Shown: piece by piece, positions 16,146 to 27,703 of the stretch
How positions within the stretch are numbered: the first letter of the stretch is position 1
Layout of the letters: every line of letters starts with the position of its first letter
Position numbers and translations under genes: made by a program
DNA from: Prescottella equi
Lineage (GTDB): Bacteria; Actinomycetota; Actinomycetes; Mycobacteriales; Mycobacteriaceae
Length of the DNA: 64,000 nucleotides
Direction of reading: 5' to 3'
NCBI RefSeq assembly: GCF_002094305.1
Contig: NZ_LWTX01000010.1
Coordinates: 100,594-164,593, forward strand
The notes under the pieces: generated by a model
The model's database searches: none
Seen by the model: the letters and a program-made list of their open reading frames with translations, nothing else
Told to the model about the DNA's origin: nothing

Positions 16146-17933
16146 TTACGTGTAGATCCGCTCGATCATCTCGGCATGCTGCTGGTGGATGATGTTGCGC
16201 TTGAGCTTCAGGGTGGGCGTCAACTCGCCGGTCTCCACGGTGAAGTCGACCTCGAGGATCCGGTACTTCTTGATCTGCTCGGGGCTGGACACCTTCCGGT
16301 TGCCCTCGACGACTGCGGAGTCGATCTCGGCGATCAGTTCGGGATGCTTGACCAGCTCGGAGATCGGCGTGTCCGCGGCCAGGCCGTTGCGCTCCTTCCA
16401 GCCCGGCAGCGCCTCCGGATCGAGGGTGATGAGCGCACCGATGAACGGCTTCGAGTCGCCCACCACGAGGCACTGGCTGATCAGCGGGTGCGCGCGCAGG
16501 GCGTCCTCAAGCACTGCCGGAGCGACGTTCTTGCCGCCGGCGGTCACGATGATCTCCTTCTTGCGTCCGGTGATCGACACGTAGCCCTCGGTGTCGATCG
16601 AGCCGAGGTCACCGGTGTGGAACCAGCCGTCGCGGATCGCATCCGCGGTGGCCTGCTCGTTGTGCCAGTAGCCGCCGAACACCACCGGACCCCGGACCAG
16701 CAGTTCGCCGTCCTCGGCGATCTTCGCGGCGTGCCCGTTGATCGGCTTGCCTACCGTGCCCACCTTCTGGTCGCGGGTGGTGTTGACCGTGATGGCCGCG
16801 CTGGTCTCGGTGAGACCGTAGCCCTCGTACACGGGGACACCGACGCCGCGGAAGAAGTGGCCGAGGCGCGCGCCGAGCGCCGCCCCGCCGGACACGGCGC
16901 GGTCGCACTCGCCGCCCAGTGCCGTCCGCAGCTTCGAGTAGACGAGCTTGTCGAACAGCGCGTGGCGCAGCCGCAGTCCCAGCCCGGCCCCGCCGTTGTC
17001 CTGCGCCTCGCTCCACGCGATGGCGGTCGCGGCGGCCTTGGCGAAGATCTTGCCCTTGCCGCCGTCCTCGGCCTTCTGCTTGGCAGAGTTGTAGACCTTC
17101 TCGAACACTCGCGGCACGGACAGGATGAAGTTCGGCTTGAACACCGCGAACTGGTCGAGCAGCGTCGTCAGATCGGAGGTGTGGGCGACGGTCACCTTGG
17201 CGTCGAAGGCTCCGAAGGAGATGGCCCGGGCGAACACGTGCGCGAGCGGCAGGAACATGAGGGTGCGCCGGCCCTCCTGCATCGCGTCGCCGAGTGCGAT
17301 CTGCACGGCCGCGGATTCCGCGTAGAAGTTGGAGTGGGTCAGCTGGACGCCCTTGGGACGACCGGTGGTGCCGGAGGTGTAGATGAGCGTCGCGGGGGAC
17401 GACGCGCGCACCTGGTGTCGGCGCTCGTGCACTTCGTCGTCGCTGATACCGCTGCCACGGGTGATCAGTTCGTCGAGCGCGCCGGCCTCGATCTGCAGAA
17501 CCTCGCGGAGAGAGGGGGCGGCCTCGGCGACGTCCTTGACCGTTTCCGCGTGGCTCGAATTCTCGACCACGAGTAACGACGTCGCCGAGTCCTCGAGGAT
17601 CCATTGGGCCTGGTCCGCGGAAGACGTGTCGTAGATGGCGACGGTGCAGCCGCCGGCGGTCCAGATCGCGTAGTCGAGAACGACCCACTCGTAACGGGTA
17701 CCCGAGAGGATCGCGACGCGGTCGCCGAGCTCGATGCCGGACGCCATCAGCCCCTTCGCGACGGCCTTGACCTGCTGGGCGAACTCGGCGGCGGTGACGT
17801 CCACCCAGCCGCCGTTGCCGGGCTTCTTGAAGGGCACGAGGTTCGGACACTCGGCTTCGTACCGGAACACAGTGTCGGCCATGGACGCGTCTTCCGGAAT
17901 GGTGAACGACTGTGGAACCGAATACTCACGCAC
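16146..17933 (-). CDS. Long-chain fatty-acid-CoA ligase (FadD15-like)
   Basis: A 595-residue AMP-forming acyl-CoA synthetase. The N-terminus MREYSVPQSFTIPED and length closely resemble the FadD15 type of mycobacteria. The P-loop-like motif is LIYTSGTTGRPKGVQLTHSN. The A5 region is VYEGYGLTETSAAI, the hinge and ATP-binding Asp are in WFHTGDLGSID, and the motif GRKKEIIVTAGGKNVAP follows. The C-terminal Lys lies in LTPTLKLKRNII. It activates long-chain fatty acids to acyl-AMP and then acyl-CoA for lipid metabolism. Start GTG 17933 is supported by GGAGGGG a few bases upstream. Confidence 0.93.
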   Translation of the reverse strand: MREYSVPQSFTIPEDASMADTVFRYEAECPNLVPFKKPGNGGWVDVTAAEFAQQVKAVAKGLMASGIELGDRVAILSGTRYEWVVLDYAIWTAGGCTVAIYDTSSADQAQWILEDSATSLLVVENSSHAETVKDVAEAAPSLREVLQIEAGALDELITRGSGISDDEVHERRHQVRASSPATLIYTSGTTGRPKGVQLTHSNFYAESAAVQIALGDAMQEGRRTLMFLPLAHVFARAISFGAFDAKVTVAHTSDLTTLLDQFAVFKPNFILSVPRVFEKVYNSAKQKAEDGGKGKIFAKAAATAIAWSEAQDNGGAGLGLRLRHALFDKLVYSKLRTALGGECDRAVSGGAALGARLGHFFRGVGVPVYEGYGLTETSAAITVNTTRDQKVGTVGKPINGHAAKIAEDGELLVRGPVVFGGYWHNEQATADAIRDGWFHTGDLGSIDTEGYVSITGRKKEIIVTAGGKNVAPAVLEDALRAHPLISQCLVVGDSKPFIGALITLDPEALPGWKERNGLAADTPISELVKHPELIAEIDSAVVEGNRKVSSPEQIKKYRILEVDFTVETGELTPTLKLKRNIIHQQHAEMIERIYT

Positions 17934-18098
17934 TTTGACCCCTCCAAGAAAATGACATGATGGATGTGCATTGGATCACATTCGGAGGCGCTTTGCACTA
18001 GGTCAAGTGCCCGATTTGCCGCTTTGAGTGCCCCCACCTGCGGAAATAACTGTAACCGTAAGTCCTGCTAACTTTCTGCAGGTAGCGGGCGTGTCGCG

Positions 18099-18833
18099 TC
18101 AGGCGACGGTGTCGCAGGCATGTGCGTGCACGCACTTCCAGCGCCGCACGGCGTGCTCGAGCGCCGGCGGCGCGACACCGAGAGTGTCCGCCGCTGCGGC
18201 CAGGATCTCGGTGGGCGGGACGGAGGGTTCGCCCGCTTCGGAGGCGTCGGCGGGCCCGGGACCGTCCGCCAGCGCCGAGTCGACGAACTCGTCGATCGCG
18301 CCGGTGTGCTGAGCGTGCGGGGCGCCCGCGAGCAGCAGCAGGTGTTCCCACGTGGTGTCGTCGTGCGCGCCGCTGCACTCGACCCAGGCGTCGTGCAGGT
18401 CGGTGCGGGCGCGCTCGTCGCGGGTGGCGTCGAGCAGATCGCCGACCGAGTCGATGCGAAGTGTGTACAGGCGCTCGGCCGTGCGCTGGATCTCGGCGGC
18501 CCGTAATGGGGCCGCGCCGTCCGAGTACCGGCGCTTGTAGTTACCGATCTTCCCGGCCCACTGGTCGGAGCTGCCGGCCTCCTCGAAGGTGCGGAGCAAC
18601 TCGCGGGCGCCGTCGTCGACCGGGCCGGGAGTGTGCGTGCGACGGTAGGCCATGTAGCGGTCGATGACCGTGCCCGCGTCGGCATAGCGCGAACCGGCGG
18701 CCTGCACGGACTCGATGATGCACAGTGCGAGGCTGCGCCGGTACTGGTCCGGCGCCACCCAGCCCGACGGATCACCGAGTCGGCTCCGGCAAGCGGCGGC
18801 CACCGTCTGCACTTGCTGCTGCGAGACGCTCAC
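18099..18833 (-). CDS. Conserved hypothetical helical protein
   Basis: A 244-residue cytoplasmic protein that I do not recognise. It is largely helical. Notable conserved-looking stretches are YRRSLALCIIESVQAAGSRY, IDRYMAYRR, SDQWAGKIGNYKRRYS and the C-terminal ALEHAVRRWKCVHAHA. A Ser/Pro/Glu-rich linker lies near residues 175-200. No signal peptide, membrane helix or catalytic signature is seen. GTG 18833 is chosen because GGGAGGA lies a few bases upstream. The 165 bases between this gene and fadD contain an AT-rich promoter-like stretch (17940-18060). Confidence 0.7.
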   Translation of the reverse strand: MSVSQQQVQTVAAACRSRLGDPSGWVAPDQYRRSLALCIIESVQAAGSRYADAGTVIDRYMAYRRTHTPGPVDDGARELLRTFEEAGSSDQWAGKIGNYKRRYSDGAAPLRAAEIQRTAERLYTLRIDSVGDLLDATRDERARTDLHDAWVECSGAHDDTTWEHLLLLAGAPHAQHTGAIDEFVDSALADGPGPADASEAGEPSVPPTEILAAAADTLGVAPPALEHAVRRWKCVHAHACDTVA

Positions 18834-18931
18834 GGTTCCTCCCTGACAGTGCGAGGCCTGGTGACACGTGTATCGGCGGGACCGTGGCGAATGTTGCACC
18901 CGTCACGGCACAGGTGCCCGGCGCGGGACGG

Positions 18932-19570
18932 TCAACGGTGCCCGGCGCGGGACAACAGATCGGTGACCTCGCTGTCGTCCAGTTGGTGGAAGTCGGTGTA
19001 GGCCCCGCCGACCCCTCCGAGGTCGGCCGGGACGAAGGGGCAGACCACCTCGTCCGCGGTCACCCCGAGCCGGGCAACTGCCTCGGTCGACGCGACCGGA
19101 ACCGCGACGACAACTCGTTCGGCGCCCTCCGCCCGCGCGGCCACGCAGGCGACGGCCGCCGTCGCGCCGGTCGCCATGCCGTCGTCGACGAGGACCACGG
19201 TGCGCCCTCGCAGCGGTATCCGCGGTCTCCCGCCCCGCAGGACGTCGGCGCGCCGCGTCAGTTCCCGACGTTCGGCGGCGCGGACCGCGTCCACGGCCTC
19301 CGGCGCCACCCGCGCGAGGCGGACGACGTCCTCGTTGAGGACCTCGAAGTCGCCCTCGGCGATCGCGCCCATGGCGAGTTCCGGCTGCCACGGCACGCCC
19401 AGTTTGCGGACCAGCAGCACGTCGAGTGGCGCGGCGAGAGCGTCGGCGATCTCGAAGGCGACCGGGACGCCGCCGCGGGGGAGTCCGAGCACGACCGGAT
19501 CGGATCCGCGTAGGTGACCGAGCGACTTGGTCAGCGCCCGACCGGCTCTCGCTCGCGTTGCGTAGTGCAT
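18932..19570 (-). CDS. Phosphoribosyltransferase-family protein
   Basis: A 212-residue type I phosphoribosyltransferase-like protein. The PRPP-binding loop is VVLVDDGMATGATA (about residues 127-140). PRGGVPVAFEIA and VRKLGVPWQPELAMGA precede it, as in the stand-alone family often placed next to hydrolase or stress genes. The base substrate and reaction are unknown; members are not classic purine or pyrimidine salvage enzymes. ATG 19570 is the only convincing start. It is divergent from the lactate monooxygenase-like gene, with 132 bases between them. Confidence 0.87.
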   Translation of the reverse strand: MHYATRARAGRALTKSLGHLRGSDPVVLGLPRGGVPVAFEIADALAAPLDVLLVRKLGVPWQPELAMGAIAEGDFEVLNEDVVRLARVAPEAVDAVRAAERRELTRRADVLRGGRPRIPLRGRTVVLVDDGMATGATAAVACVAARAEGAERVVVAVPVASTEAVARLGVTADEVVCPFVPADLGGVGGAYTDFHQLDDSEVTDLLSRAGHR

Positions 19571-19702
19571 TCGCGTGCTCCGTCGAAATGGTTCGCCTCG
19601 TCCTCGACGATACGCCGATGCATGGTTACGCTGTGCCGCGCAGCGGGTCGGGAATCGAATCCCTCGCCGGCGCCGATCATTTCGCACCAGGATGGAGCCA
19701 TC

Positions 19703-20866
19703 ATGCAGTTCGGCAGCTATCAGAACGAGATCTACCTCGCGGCGCTGGCAGGGCGGGTGCCCGAGTTCCCGATGGAGTACGGCGCGCTCGAGGCGAGGGC
19801 CACCGCCGCGATGTCGGAGTCGCTGTTGTCGTACGTCGCGGGCGGCGCGGGCGACGAGACCACCCAGCGGCGCAACGTCGAGGCGTTCGAACAGTGGGGG
19901 CTGCTTCCGCGGATGCTGGTGGGTGCCGAGACCCCGGACCTCACGGTCGAGGCCTGGGGTCACACGTTCGCGTCCCCCGTCTTCATGGCGCCGGTCGGCG
20001 TCATCGGACTGTGCGACCGCGATCGGCACGGCGACATCGCCGTCGCACAGGCGTCCGCGCAGACCGGCGTACCGGCGATGTTCTCGACGCTCATGGAGGA
20101 CCCGCTCGAGGACGTCGTCCCGCATGCCGGTGACGTTCCCAGCTTCTTCCAGCTCTACACCCCGAAGAACCGGGACCTCGCCGAGAGCTTCGTCAAGCGG
20201 GCCGAAGCCGCCGGCTACCGGGGAATCACCGTCACCCTCGACACCTGGGTCCCGGGCTGGCGCCCGCGCGACCTGAGCACCGGCAACTTTCCGCAGCTGC
20301 GCGGTCAGGTCCTGAAGAACTACACGTCCGACCCGGTGTTCCGGGACCTGGTCGGGTCGGACGATCCGCAGTTGACGGTGCTGCACTGGGTGCAGACCTT
20401 CGGGAACTCGCTCACGTGGGCGGATCTGGACTGGTTGCGCTCGCTGACGACACTGCCGATCGTCCTCAAGGGGATCTCGCATCCGGAGGACGCGCGGCGC
20501 GCGATCGACGCCGGCGTCGACGGCATCTACTGCTCGAATCACGGTGGGCGGCAGGCGAACGGGGGGATCGCCGCGCTCGAGACCCTCCCCGCGGTCGTCG
20601 AGGCGTGCGACGACCGGGTGCCGGTGCTGTTCGACTCGGGAGTGCGCTCGGGTTCGGACGTCGTGAAGGCGCTCGGGCTGGGGGCCACGATGGTCGGGAT
20701 CGGTCGCCCCTACGTCTACGGCCTCGCGATGGGCGGAGTGCCGGGCCTCGTCCACGTGCTGCGCATGCTGCTGGCCGAGGCGGAGTTGCTGATGGGCGTC
20801 AACGGGTACCCGGACGTCGCCGCGGTACGCGAGAACATCCGTCGCCTGGGTCCCGAGATTCTCTGA
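19703..20866 (+). CDS. Lactate 2-monooxygenase-like FMN-dependent alpha-hydroxy-acid oxidase
   Basis: A 387-residue FMN enzyme of the glycolate/lactate oxidase family. APVGVIGL (FMN), the FFQLYTPK segment, VLKGISHPEDA (FMN Lys), YCSNHGGRQ (catalytic base His, substrate Arg) and FDSGVRSGSDVVKALGLGA with IGRPYVYGLA are all present. Length and N-terminal sequence resemble mycobacterial lactate 2-monooxygenase, which turns L-lactate plus oxygen into acetate, CO2 and water. A simple dehydrogenase or oxidase role is an alternative. Start ATG 19703. A strong hairpin follows. Confidence 0.9.
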   Translation: MQFGSYQNEIYLAALAGRVPEFPMEYGALEARATAAMSESLLSYVAGGAGDETTQRRNVEAFEQWGLLPRMLVGAETPDLTVEAWGHTFASPVFMAPVGVIGLCDRDRHGDIAVAQASAQTGVPAMFSTLMEDPLEDVVPHAGDVPSFFQLYTPKNRDLAESFVKRAEAAGYRGITVTLDTWVPGWRPRDLSTGNFPQLRGQVLKNYTSDPVFRDLVGSDDPQLTVLHWVQTFGNSLTWADLDWLRSLTTLPIVLKGISHPEDARRAIDAGVDGIYCSNHGGRQANGGIAALETLPAVVEACDDRVPVLFDSGVRSGSDVVKALGLGATMVGIGRPYVYGLAMGGVPGLVHVLRMLLAEAELLMGVNGYPDVAAVRENIRRLGPEIL

Positions 20867-20880
20867 CGGGAAGGCTGATT

Positions 20881-20919
20881 CGGCGTCGTGGGGCGGGTTG
20901 CCCCGACCCCACGACGCCG
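20881..20919. terminator. Bidirectional hairpin terminator
   Basis: CGGCGTCGTGGGG and CCCCACGACGCCG form a perfect 13-bp stem with a 13-base loop, between the convergent lactate monooxygenase-like and trpB-like genes. Confidence 0.8.
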
Positions 20920-20933
20920 TCTCGGTGGTGCGG

Positions 20934-22217
20934 CTACGCGGTGGAGACCAGGTTGCCGTCGATGTGTGACTGGTACGCGGGCAGGTCGAGCATGCCGTGC
21001 CCGGACAGGCCGATCACCAGCACCTCGGGCTCGGTGAGGCCCCGCGCGTAGTCGGCGGCCGCGGCGATCGCGTGAGCCGACTCGGGAGCGGGCACGATGC
21101 CCTGCGTGCGGGCGAACAGCACGCCCGCGTCGAACGAATCCCGCTGGTCCACGGCCTGGCCGGTGACGTAGCCGAGTTCGACGGTGTGGCTGAGCAGCGG
21201 CGCCATGCCGTGGTAGCGCAGGCCGCCGGCGTGGATCGGGTCCGGGACGAAGTCCTGGCCGAGCGTGTGCATCTTCAGCAGCGGCGTGAGGCCGGCGACG
21301 TCACCGTGGTCGTAGCGGTACTCGCCCTTGGTGATCGACGGGCACGCGGCAGGCTCGGCCGCGACGATCCGGGTCTGTGCCTTGCCGTGCAGCACCTCGC
21401 GAATGAACGGGAACGCGAGCCCGGCGAGGTTGGAACCGCCACCGGCGCAACCGAACACGACGTCGGCGTTGGCCTCGCCCGCGTTCCGCAGCTGCTCGAC
21501 GGCCTCGAGCCCGATCACCGTCTGGTGCAGCACGACGTGGTTGAGCACGCTGCCCAGCGCGTAACGCGCGTCGGGATCGTTCGCGGCGACCTCGACGGCC
21601 TCGGTGACCGCCATGCCCAGCGAACCCGGGGTGTCGGGGAATTCGGCGAGCATCTTGCGGCCCGACTCGGTCAGATCCGACGGGCTCGGATGCACCGTGC
21701 CGCCGTACGTCTCCATCAGGTGCCGGCGGTAGGGCTTGGACTCGTACGACGCGCGCACCTGCCACACCTCGAGATCGATGCCGAACTTCGCGCACGCGAA
21801 GGACAGCGCGCTGCCCCACTGGCCGGCGCCGGTCTCGGTCGTGATCTTCTTCACGCCGTCCTGCGCGTTGTAGTAGGCCTGCGCGACGGCGGTATTGGTC
21901 TTGTGGCTGCCGACCGGGCTCACACCCTCGTACTTGACGTAGATCCGAGCGGGCGTCCCCAGCGCCTTCTCGAATTCGCGGGCACGGATCAGGGGCGCCG
22001 GCCGCCACGTGCGGTACGCCTCACGGATCGGCTCGGGGATCTCGATGTACTGCTCGGTGGTCGCCTCCTGCTCGATCAGCGCGCTCGGGAACAGCGCGGC
22101 GAGGTCGGCCGGGGTCACCGGCTCCTTGGTGCCCGGGTGCAGGTGGGGCGGCGGGGCGACCGGCAGGTCCGCGACGATGTTGTACCAGTGGGTGGGGATG
22201 GGTGTCGTGTCGGACAC
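20934..22217 (-). CDS. TrpB-like PLP-dependent enzyme (tryptophan synthase beta, TrpB2 type)
   Basis: A 427-residue fold-type II PLP protein. The N-terminal extension ([15 protein letters not shown], and a [19 protein letters not shown] segment) is typical of the TrpB2 branch, longer than canonical TrpB. The PLP Lys is in [19 protein letters not shown] and the phosphate-binding GCAGGGSN are present. TrpB2 proteins condense indole with serine (or O-phosphoserine in some archaea); a stand-alone gene without trpA suggests indole salvage or a different beta-replacement. GTG 22217 has GAGAGGA upstream and is divergent from deaD. Confidence 0.92.
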   Translation of the reverse strand: MSDTTPIPTHWYNIVADLPVAPPPHLHPGTKEPVTPADLAALFPSALIEQEATTEQYIEIPEPIREAYRTWRPAPLIRAREFEKALGTPARIYVKYEGVSPVGSHKTNTAVAQAYYNAQDGVKKITTETGAGQWGSALSFACAKFGIDLEVWQVRASYESKPYRRHLMETYGGTVHPSPSDLTESGRKMLAEFPDTPGSLGMAVTEAVEVAANDPDARYALGSVLNHVVLHQTVIGLEAVEQLRNAGEANADVVFGCAGGGSNLAGLAFPFIREVLHGKAQTRIVAAEPAACPSITKGEYRYDHGDVAGLTPLLKMHTLGQDFVPDPIHAGGLRYHGMAPLLSHTVELGYVTGQAVDQRDSFDAGVLFARTQGIVPAPESAHAIAAAADYARGLTEPEVLVIGLSGHGMLDLPAYQSHIDGNLVSTA

Positions 22218-22361
22218 TGCTGGTTCCTCTCGGAGAGTGGCAGGACGGTCGTCCACATTGTGATCGCGGTCATTGCCGGGCCGCACTCGGGGTCCGTCGA
22301 CGCACGTGGAGGGCACTCGGATCGAGGGCCATACCATGCATCGACTAAACTCACTGGTCAA

Positions 22362-24194
<1,833 letters not shown>

Positions 24195-24220
24195 CCCCCA
24201 CCCGGCAGTTACGTGCCATC

Positions 24221-24264
24221 GAAACGGGCGCCGGCGAGTCATCCGACTCGCCGGCGCCCGTTTC
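24221..24264 (+). terminator. Strong rho-independent terminator of deaD
   Basis: A perfect 20-bp stem (arms beginning GAAACGGGCGCC and ending GGCGCCCGTTTC) with the 4-base loop ATCC follows the deaD stop codon and ends in TTTC. Confidence 0.9.
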
Positions 24265-24368
24265 TGTGAATGAGTTGATTTCTGTGACGGGAGTGACGCC
24301 TGCTCTGTAACGTGCCTCGCAGTTTGCCGGTCGGGGGATCCGCGCAATCTCATCAAGGAGGCACGAAC

Positions 24369-24971
24369 GTGGCCCACACGCTTCGTCGAGGATCGATCGC
24401 AGCAGCACTCATCGCCGGCGCATCCGTCGGCCTGGCGGCACCCGCGATGGCGCAGCCGGACATCGTCGGTTCCATCTCGAACGCCGCCGACCTCACCGAC
24501 AGTCTCGCCGCCGTCGTGTCGTCGGTCGGGTCCGGCAGCAGCGGGGGATCGGGCAGCGCCAGCCTGTTCGCCGGGAGCGGCGAGATAGCCATCCCGCTGC
24601 CGATTCCCAGCCCGCGCGGCCTCGCGGCGCTCGCTGCGGCCACCACGCAGACCGGCAAGCCGTACCTGTGGGGTGGCAACGGTCCCGACGCGTGGGACTG
24701 CTCGGGGCTGGTCCAGTGGGCGTTCCGCACCGTCGGGATCAGCCTGCCGCGCACCAGCCAGGAGATGGCCCGCTACACCGGCGGCATGCTCGTGCCGCTG
24801 TCTGCGCTCCAGCCGGGCGACGTCATCACGATGGACACTTACGACATCGCCGGTCACGTCGGGATCTATGCCGGCAACGGCATGGTGTTCAACGCCTACG
24901 GCACCGGAGTCCCCACCGGGCTACGGCCGTTGTCGGACTTCAGGATTCACAACATCCGACGGTTCTTCTGA
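24369..24971 (+). CDS. Secreted NlpC/P60 peptidoglycan endopeptidase
   Basis: A 200-residue secreted protein. Residues 1-28 are a signal peptide ending APAMA before QP. A Ser/Gly-rich linker (about 50-70) leads to an NlpC/P60 domain: catalytic Cys111 in DCSGLVQW, His163 in GHVGIY, and Asn175 as the third residue. It should cleave gamma-D-Glu-meso-DAP bonds in peptidoglycan stem peptides, like short RipB-type hydrolases of mycolic-acid bacteria. GTG 24369 is fixed by a strong AAGGAGG eight bases upstream. It does not carry an N-terminal autoinhibitory or binding domain. Confidence 0.93.
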   Translation: MAHTLRRGSIAAALIAGASVGLAAPAMAQPDIVGSISNAADLTDSLAAVVSSVGSGSSGGSGSASLFAGSGEIAIPLPIPSPRGLAALAAATTQTGKPYLWGGNGPDAWDCSGLVQWAFRTVGISLPRTSQEMARYTGGMLVPLSALQPGDVITMDTYDIAGHVGIYAGNGMVFNAYGTGVPTGLRPLSDFRIHNIRRFF

Positions 24972-24996
24972 GCCGTCACCGGTGGGGACCGGCGGA

Positions 24997-26886
24997 TCAG
25001 GTCAGCACCTCCGTCAACACGGGATTGGCGGTGGCGAACTGCGTCCGGTACAGCTGGGCGTAGCGCCCGCCGCGGCCCAGGAGTTCGGTGTGGTTGCCGC
25101 GCTCGACGATTCGGCCGTCCTCGATCACCAGGATCAGATCGGCCGCACGGATGGTGGACAGCCGGTGCGCGATCACGACGGCCGTCCGACCCTCGAGTGC
25201 CTCGCCGAGTGCCTCCTGGACCGCTGCCTCCGACGTCGAATCCAGATGTGCGGTGGCCTCGTCGAGGATCACCACGCGCTGCTGCGCGAGCAGCAACCGG
25301 GCGATGGTCAGGCGCTGGCGTTCACCTCCGGACAGTCGGTAGCCGCGTTCGCCCACCACGGTGTCGAGGCCGTCGGGTAGCGACTCGATCAGTTCGGTGA
25401 GGCGCGCCCGGCGCAACACCTCCCACAGTTCGTCCTCGGAAGCCCCGGGGCGGGCCAGTAGCAGGTTCGCCCGAACGGACTCGTGGAACAGGTGACCGTC
25501 CTGGGTGACCATTCCGACGGTGCGCCGGATCGAGTCGGACTTCAGGTCGCGCACGTCGGTGCCGGCCAGTAGCACCGCACCGGAATCGGCGTCGTAGAGG
25601 CGGGGGAGCAGGCTCGCGATGGTCGACTTGCCCGCACCGGACGACCCGACGAGCGCCACCATCTGGCCGGGTTCGACGCGGAACGAGACGTCGTGCAGGA
25701 CGGTGGATCCGCCGCGGGTGTCGAGTGTCGCGACCTCCTCGAGCGACGCGAGGGAGACCTTGTCGGCCGCGGGGTACGCGAAGCCCACGTTCCGGAACTC
25801 CACCGACACCGGACCGGACGGCACCTCGACCGCGTCGGGCTTGTCCGCGATGAGCGGCTTCAGATCGAGGATCTCGAACACGCGCTCGAAGCTGACCATC
25901 GCGCTCATGACGTCGACGCGGGCGCTGGCGAGCGACGTGAGCGGCGAGTACAGCCGGGTGAGCAGCAGCGCCAGCGACACCACGGCGCCGGCCTCGAGCT
26001 GGCCGCGCAGCGCGTAGAACCCGCCCAGACCGTAGACGAGGGCGAGCGCGAGAGCCGACACCAATGTGAGGGCGGTGACGAACACCGACTGCAGCATGGC
26101 CGTGCGTACGCCGATGTCGCGCACCCGGCGGGCGCGAACAGCGAACTCGGCGGACTCGTCGGCGGGCCGGCCGAACAGCTTGACCAGGGTCGCGCCGGGT
26201 GCCGAGAACCGCTCGGTCATCTGGGTGCTCATCACCGAGTTGTGGTTGGCGGCCTCGCGGTTGAGCTGGGCGAGGCGCGCGCCCATGCGCCGGGCGGGCA
26301 GCACGAACACCGGCAGCAGCAGAAGCGACAGGAGCGTGATCTGCCACGAGATCCCCATCATCACGACGAGCGTGATGACCAGGGTCACGAGGTTGCCGAC
26401 CACGCCGGACAGCGTGTCACTGAAGGCCCGCTGCGCGCCGATCACGTCGTTGTTGAGCCGGCTGACCAGCGCGCCCGTCCGGGTGCGGGTGAAGAAGGCG
26501 ACCGGCATGCGCTGCACGTGGTCGAACACCGCCCGGCGCAGGTCGAGGATGAGGTCCTCGCCGATGCTCGCGGAGAGCCAACGGGTGACGATCGCCAGGC
26601 CCGCCTCGAGCAGCGCGATCGCCGCGATCAGCAGTGCCAGACGCACCACCACCGAGGTCTCGTCGCCGGCCACGATCGCATCGACGACGCGGCCCGCGAG
26701 GATCGGCGTGGCCACCGCGAGGGCGGCGGTCACGACGCTCAGCACCAGATACCACGCGATGTGGCGCCGGTGCGGCCGCGCGTACCCCCCGACGCGCCGT
26801 AGTGTCGCCCGCGAGAACGGCCGACTGTCCTGTTGCGCGTGCATCGCGTTGTACATCGCGTTCCACGCGGTGACTTCCATGCTCAT
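24997..26886 (-). CDS. ABC exporter, fused membrane and ATPase domains
   Basis: A 629-residue half-transporter. Residues about 45-330 are a six-helix ABC membrane domain (LVLSVVTAALAVATPIL first; coupling helix region RMPVAFFTRTRTGALVSRLNND). The ATPase domain has Walker A GSSGAGKST, the signature LSGGERQR, Walker B VVILDEATAHLD and H-loop VIAHRLST. It should work as a homodimer, or with an unseen partner, exporting a lipid, drug or peptide; the substrate is unknown. ATG 26886 is preferred over the codon nine bases upstream because GGGAGG is correctly spaced from it. Another Met lies six bases downstream. Confidence 0.92.
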   Translation of the reverse strand: MSMEVTAWNAMYNAMHAQQDSRPFSRATLRRVGGYARPHRRHIAWYLVLSVVTAALAVATPILAGRVVDAIVAGDETSVVVRLALLIAAIALLEAGLAIVTRWLSASIGEDLILDLRRAVFDHVQRMPVAFFTRTRTGALVSRLNNDVIGAQRAFSDTLSGVVGNLVTLVITLVVMMGISWQITLLSLLLLPVFVLPARRMGARLAQLNREAANHNSVMSTQMTERFSAPGATLVKLFGRPADESAEFAVRARRVRDIGVRTAMLQSVFVTALTLVSALALALVYGLGGFYALRGQLEAGAVVSLALLLTRLYSPLTSLASARVDVMSAMVSFERVFEILDLKPLIADKPDAVEVPSGPVSVEFRNVGFAYPAADKVSLASLEEVATLDTRGGSTVLHDVSFRVEPGQMVALVGSSGAGKSTIASLLPRLYDADSGAVLLAGTDVRDLKSDSIRRTVGMVTQDGHLFHESVRANLLLARPGASEDELWEVLRRARLTELIESLPDGLDTVVGERGYRLSGGERQRLTIARLLLAQQRVVILDEATAHLDSTSEAAVQEALGEALEGRTAVVIAHRLSTIRAADLILVIEDGRIVERGNHTELLGRGGRYAQLYRTQFATANPVLTEVLT

Positions 26887-26988
26887 GGTGTGCACCCTCC
26901 CGTCGCCCGGTCACGCTACGACCGGGGTACGACACGACGGTAAGACCTCGACAATGGTTGAGGTCAATGAGTGAGCGGAAGCCTCAGG

Positions 26989-27618
26989 TCAACGGGCGAC
27001 GTCGACCACCAGGCGCGTGGGATTGTCCAGCGTGTACACGCGGTAGTCGGCATCGGGACGGGAGAGCCCGATCAGGGTCTGGTTCGTGCCCTCGAAGATG
27101 CCGGCGTCACGAACCTCGGTGACGATGCCGCCGGGTGCCGCCTCGAGCGGGTTGGGGCCCGAGTACTCCTCGACGCCGGTCGCGTACGGCATCGACGCAC
27201 CGGTGATCATGACCTGCAGGATCGCCTGACCGCTCACGGCGAGCGGGTTGCCACTGCCCTGCTGGTTGGCGGTGGAGACGATCTCCGAACGCCAGCCCGG
27301 GGTGCCGGTTCCGCCGAACTCGAACACGACCCGGTCGAAACCCTCGTGGGTGCCGATCCTAATGTCGCTGATCGTGAGCGCCGCATCCTCGGACGCGGTG
27401 CCGGTCTGGGCGTCCTGCGCGGTGGGCGCCGCGGTCAGTGTGCCCTCGTCGGCGGCCAGCGGGGCGGCCTTGACGGGCGAGGACGTCGACGTCGACGCGG
27501 TGATCGACGTCGAGGAGGCGGTGGGCTCCGAATCGGTACTGGAGCAGCCGGCCAGAGCGATCGCCGCGAGAGCGACGGAGGAGATTGCGAGCGTGCGGCG
27601 GGACCGAAGGTACGTCAT
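26989..27618 (-). CDS. AMIN-like domain lipoprotein
   Basis: A 209-residue lipoprotein. The N-terminus has basic residues, a hydrophobic core and the lipobox ALAGC (Cys near 25), then a Ser/Thr/Ala-rich linker to residue 75. The remaining beta-rich domain (IRIGTHEGFDRVVFEFGGTGTPGWRSEI, then YTLDNPTRLVVDV) matches the actinobacterial AMIN-like domain, a presumed cell-wall or glycan-binding module. A surface anchor or envelope-binding role is inferred. It is downstream of nfo on the same strand, 85 bases apart. Confidence 0.85.
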   Translation of the reverse strand: MTYLRSRRTLAISSVALAAIALAGCSSTDSEPTASSTSITASTSTSSPVKAAPLAADEGTLTAAPTAQDAQTGTASEDAALTISDIRIGTHEGFDRVVFEFGGTGTPGWRSEIVSTANQQGSGNPLAVSGQAILQVMITGASMPYATGVEEYSGPNPLEAAPGGIVTEVRDAGIFEGTNQTLIGLSRPDADYRVYTLDNPTRLVVDVAR

Positions 27619-27703
27619 GAGTGGCGATGGTAGGGCGGGCCTGCGACACCGTCGCGGTCCGACGCGGCGTCGTGTCCGTTTCGGTATGTGACGTCCGACG
27701 CGT

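Noticed and set aside
17995..18010. GCACT-N6-AGTGC inverted repeat between the fadD15-like gene and the upstream unknown gene
   Set aside because: Five-base arms are expected by chance and no regulator or spacing supports it.
24265..24368. Possible ydaO-type c-di-AMP riboswitch before the NlpC/P60 gene
   Set aside because: The leader after the deaD terminator is only about 100 bases and I cannot fold it into the conserved ydaO core; short cell-wall hydrolases without SH3 or Rpf domains often lack it.
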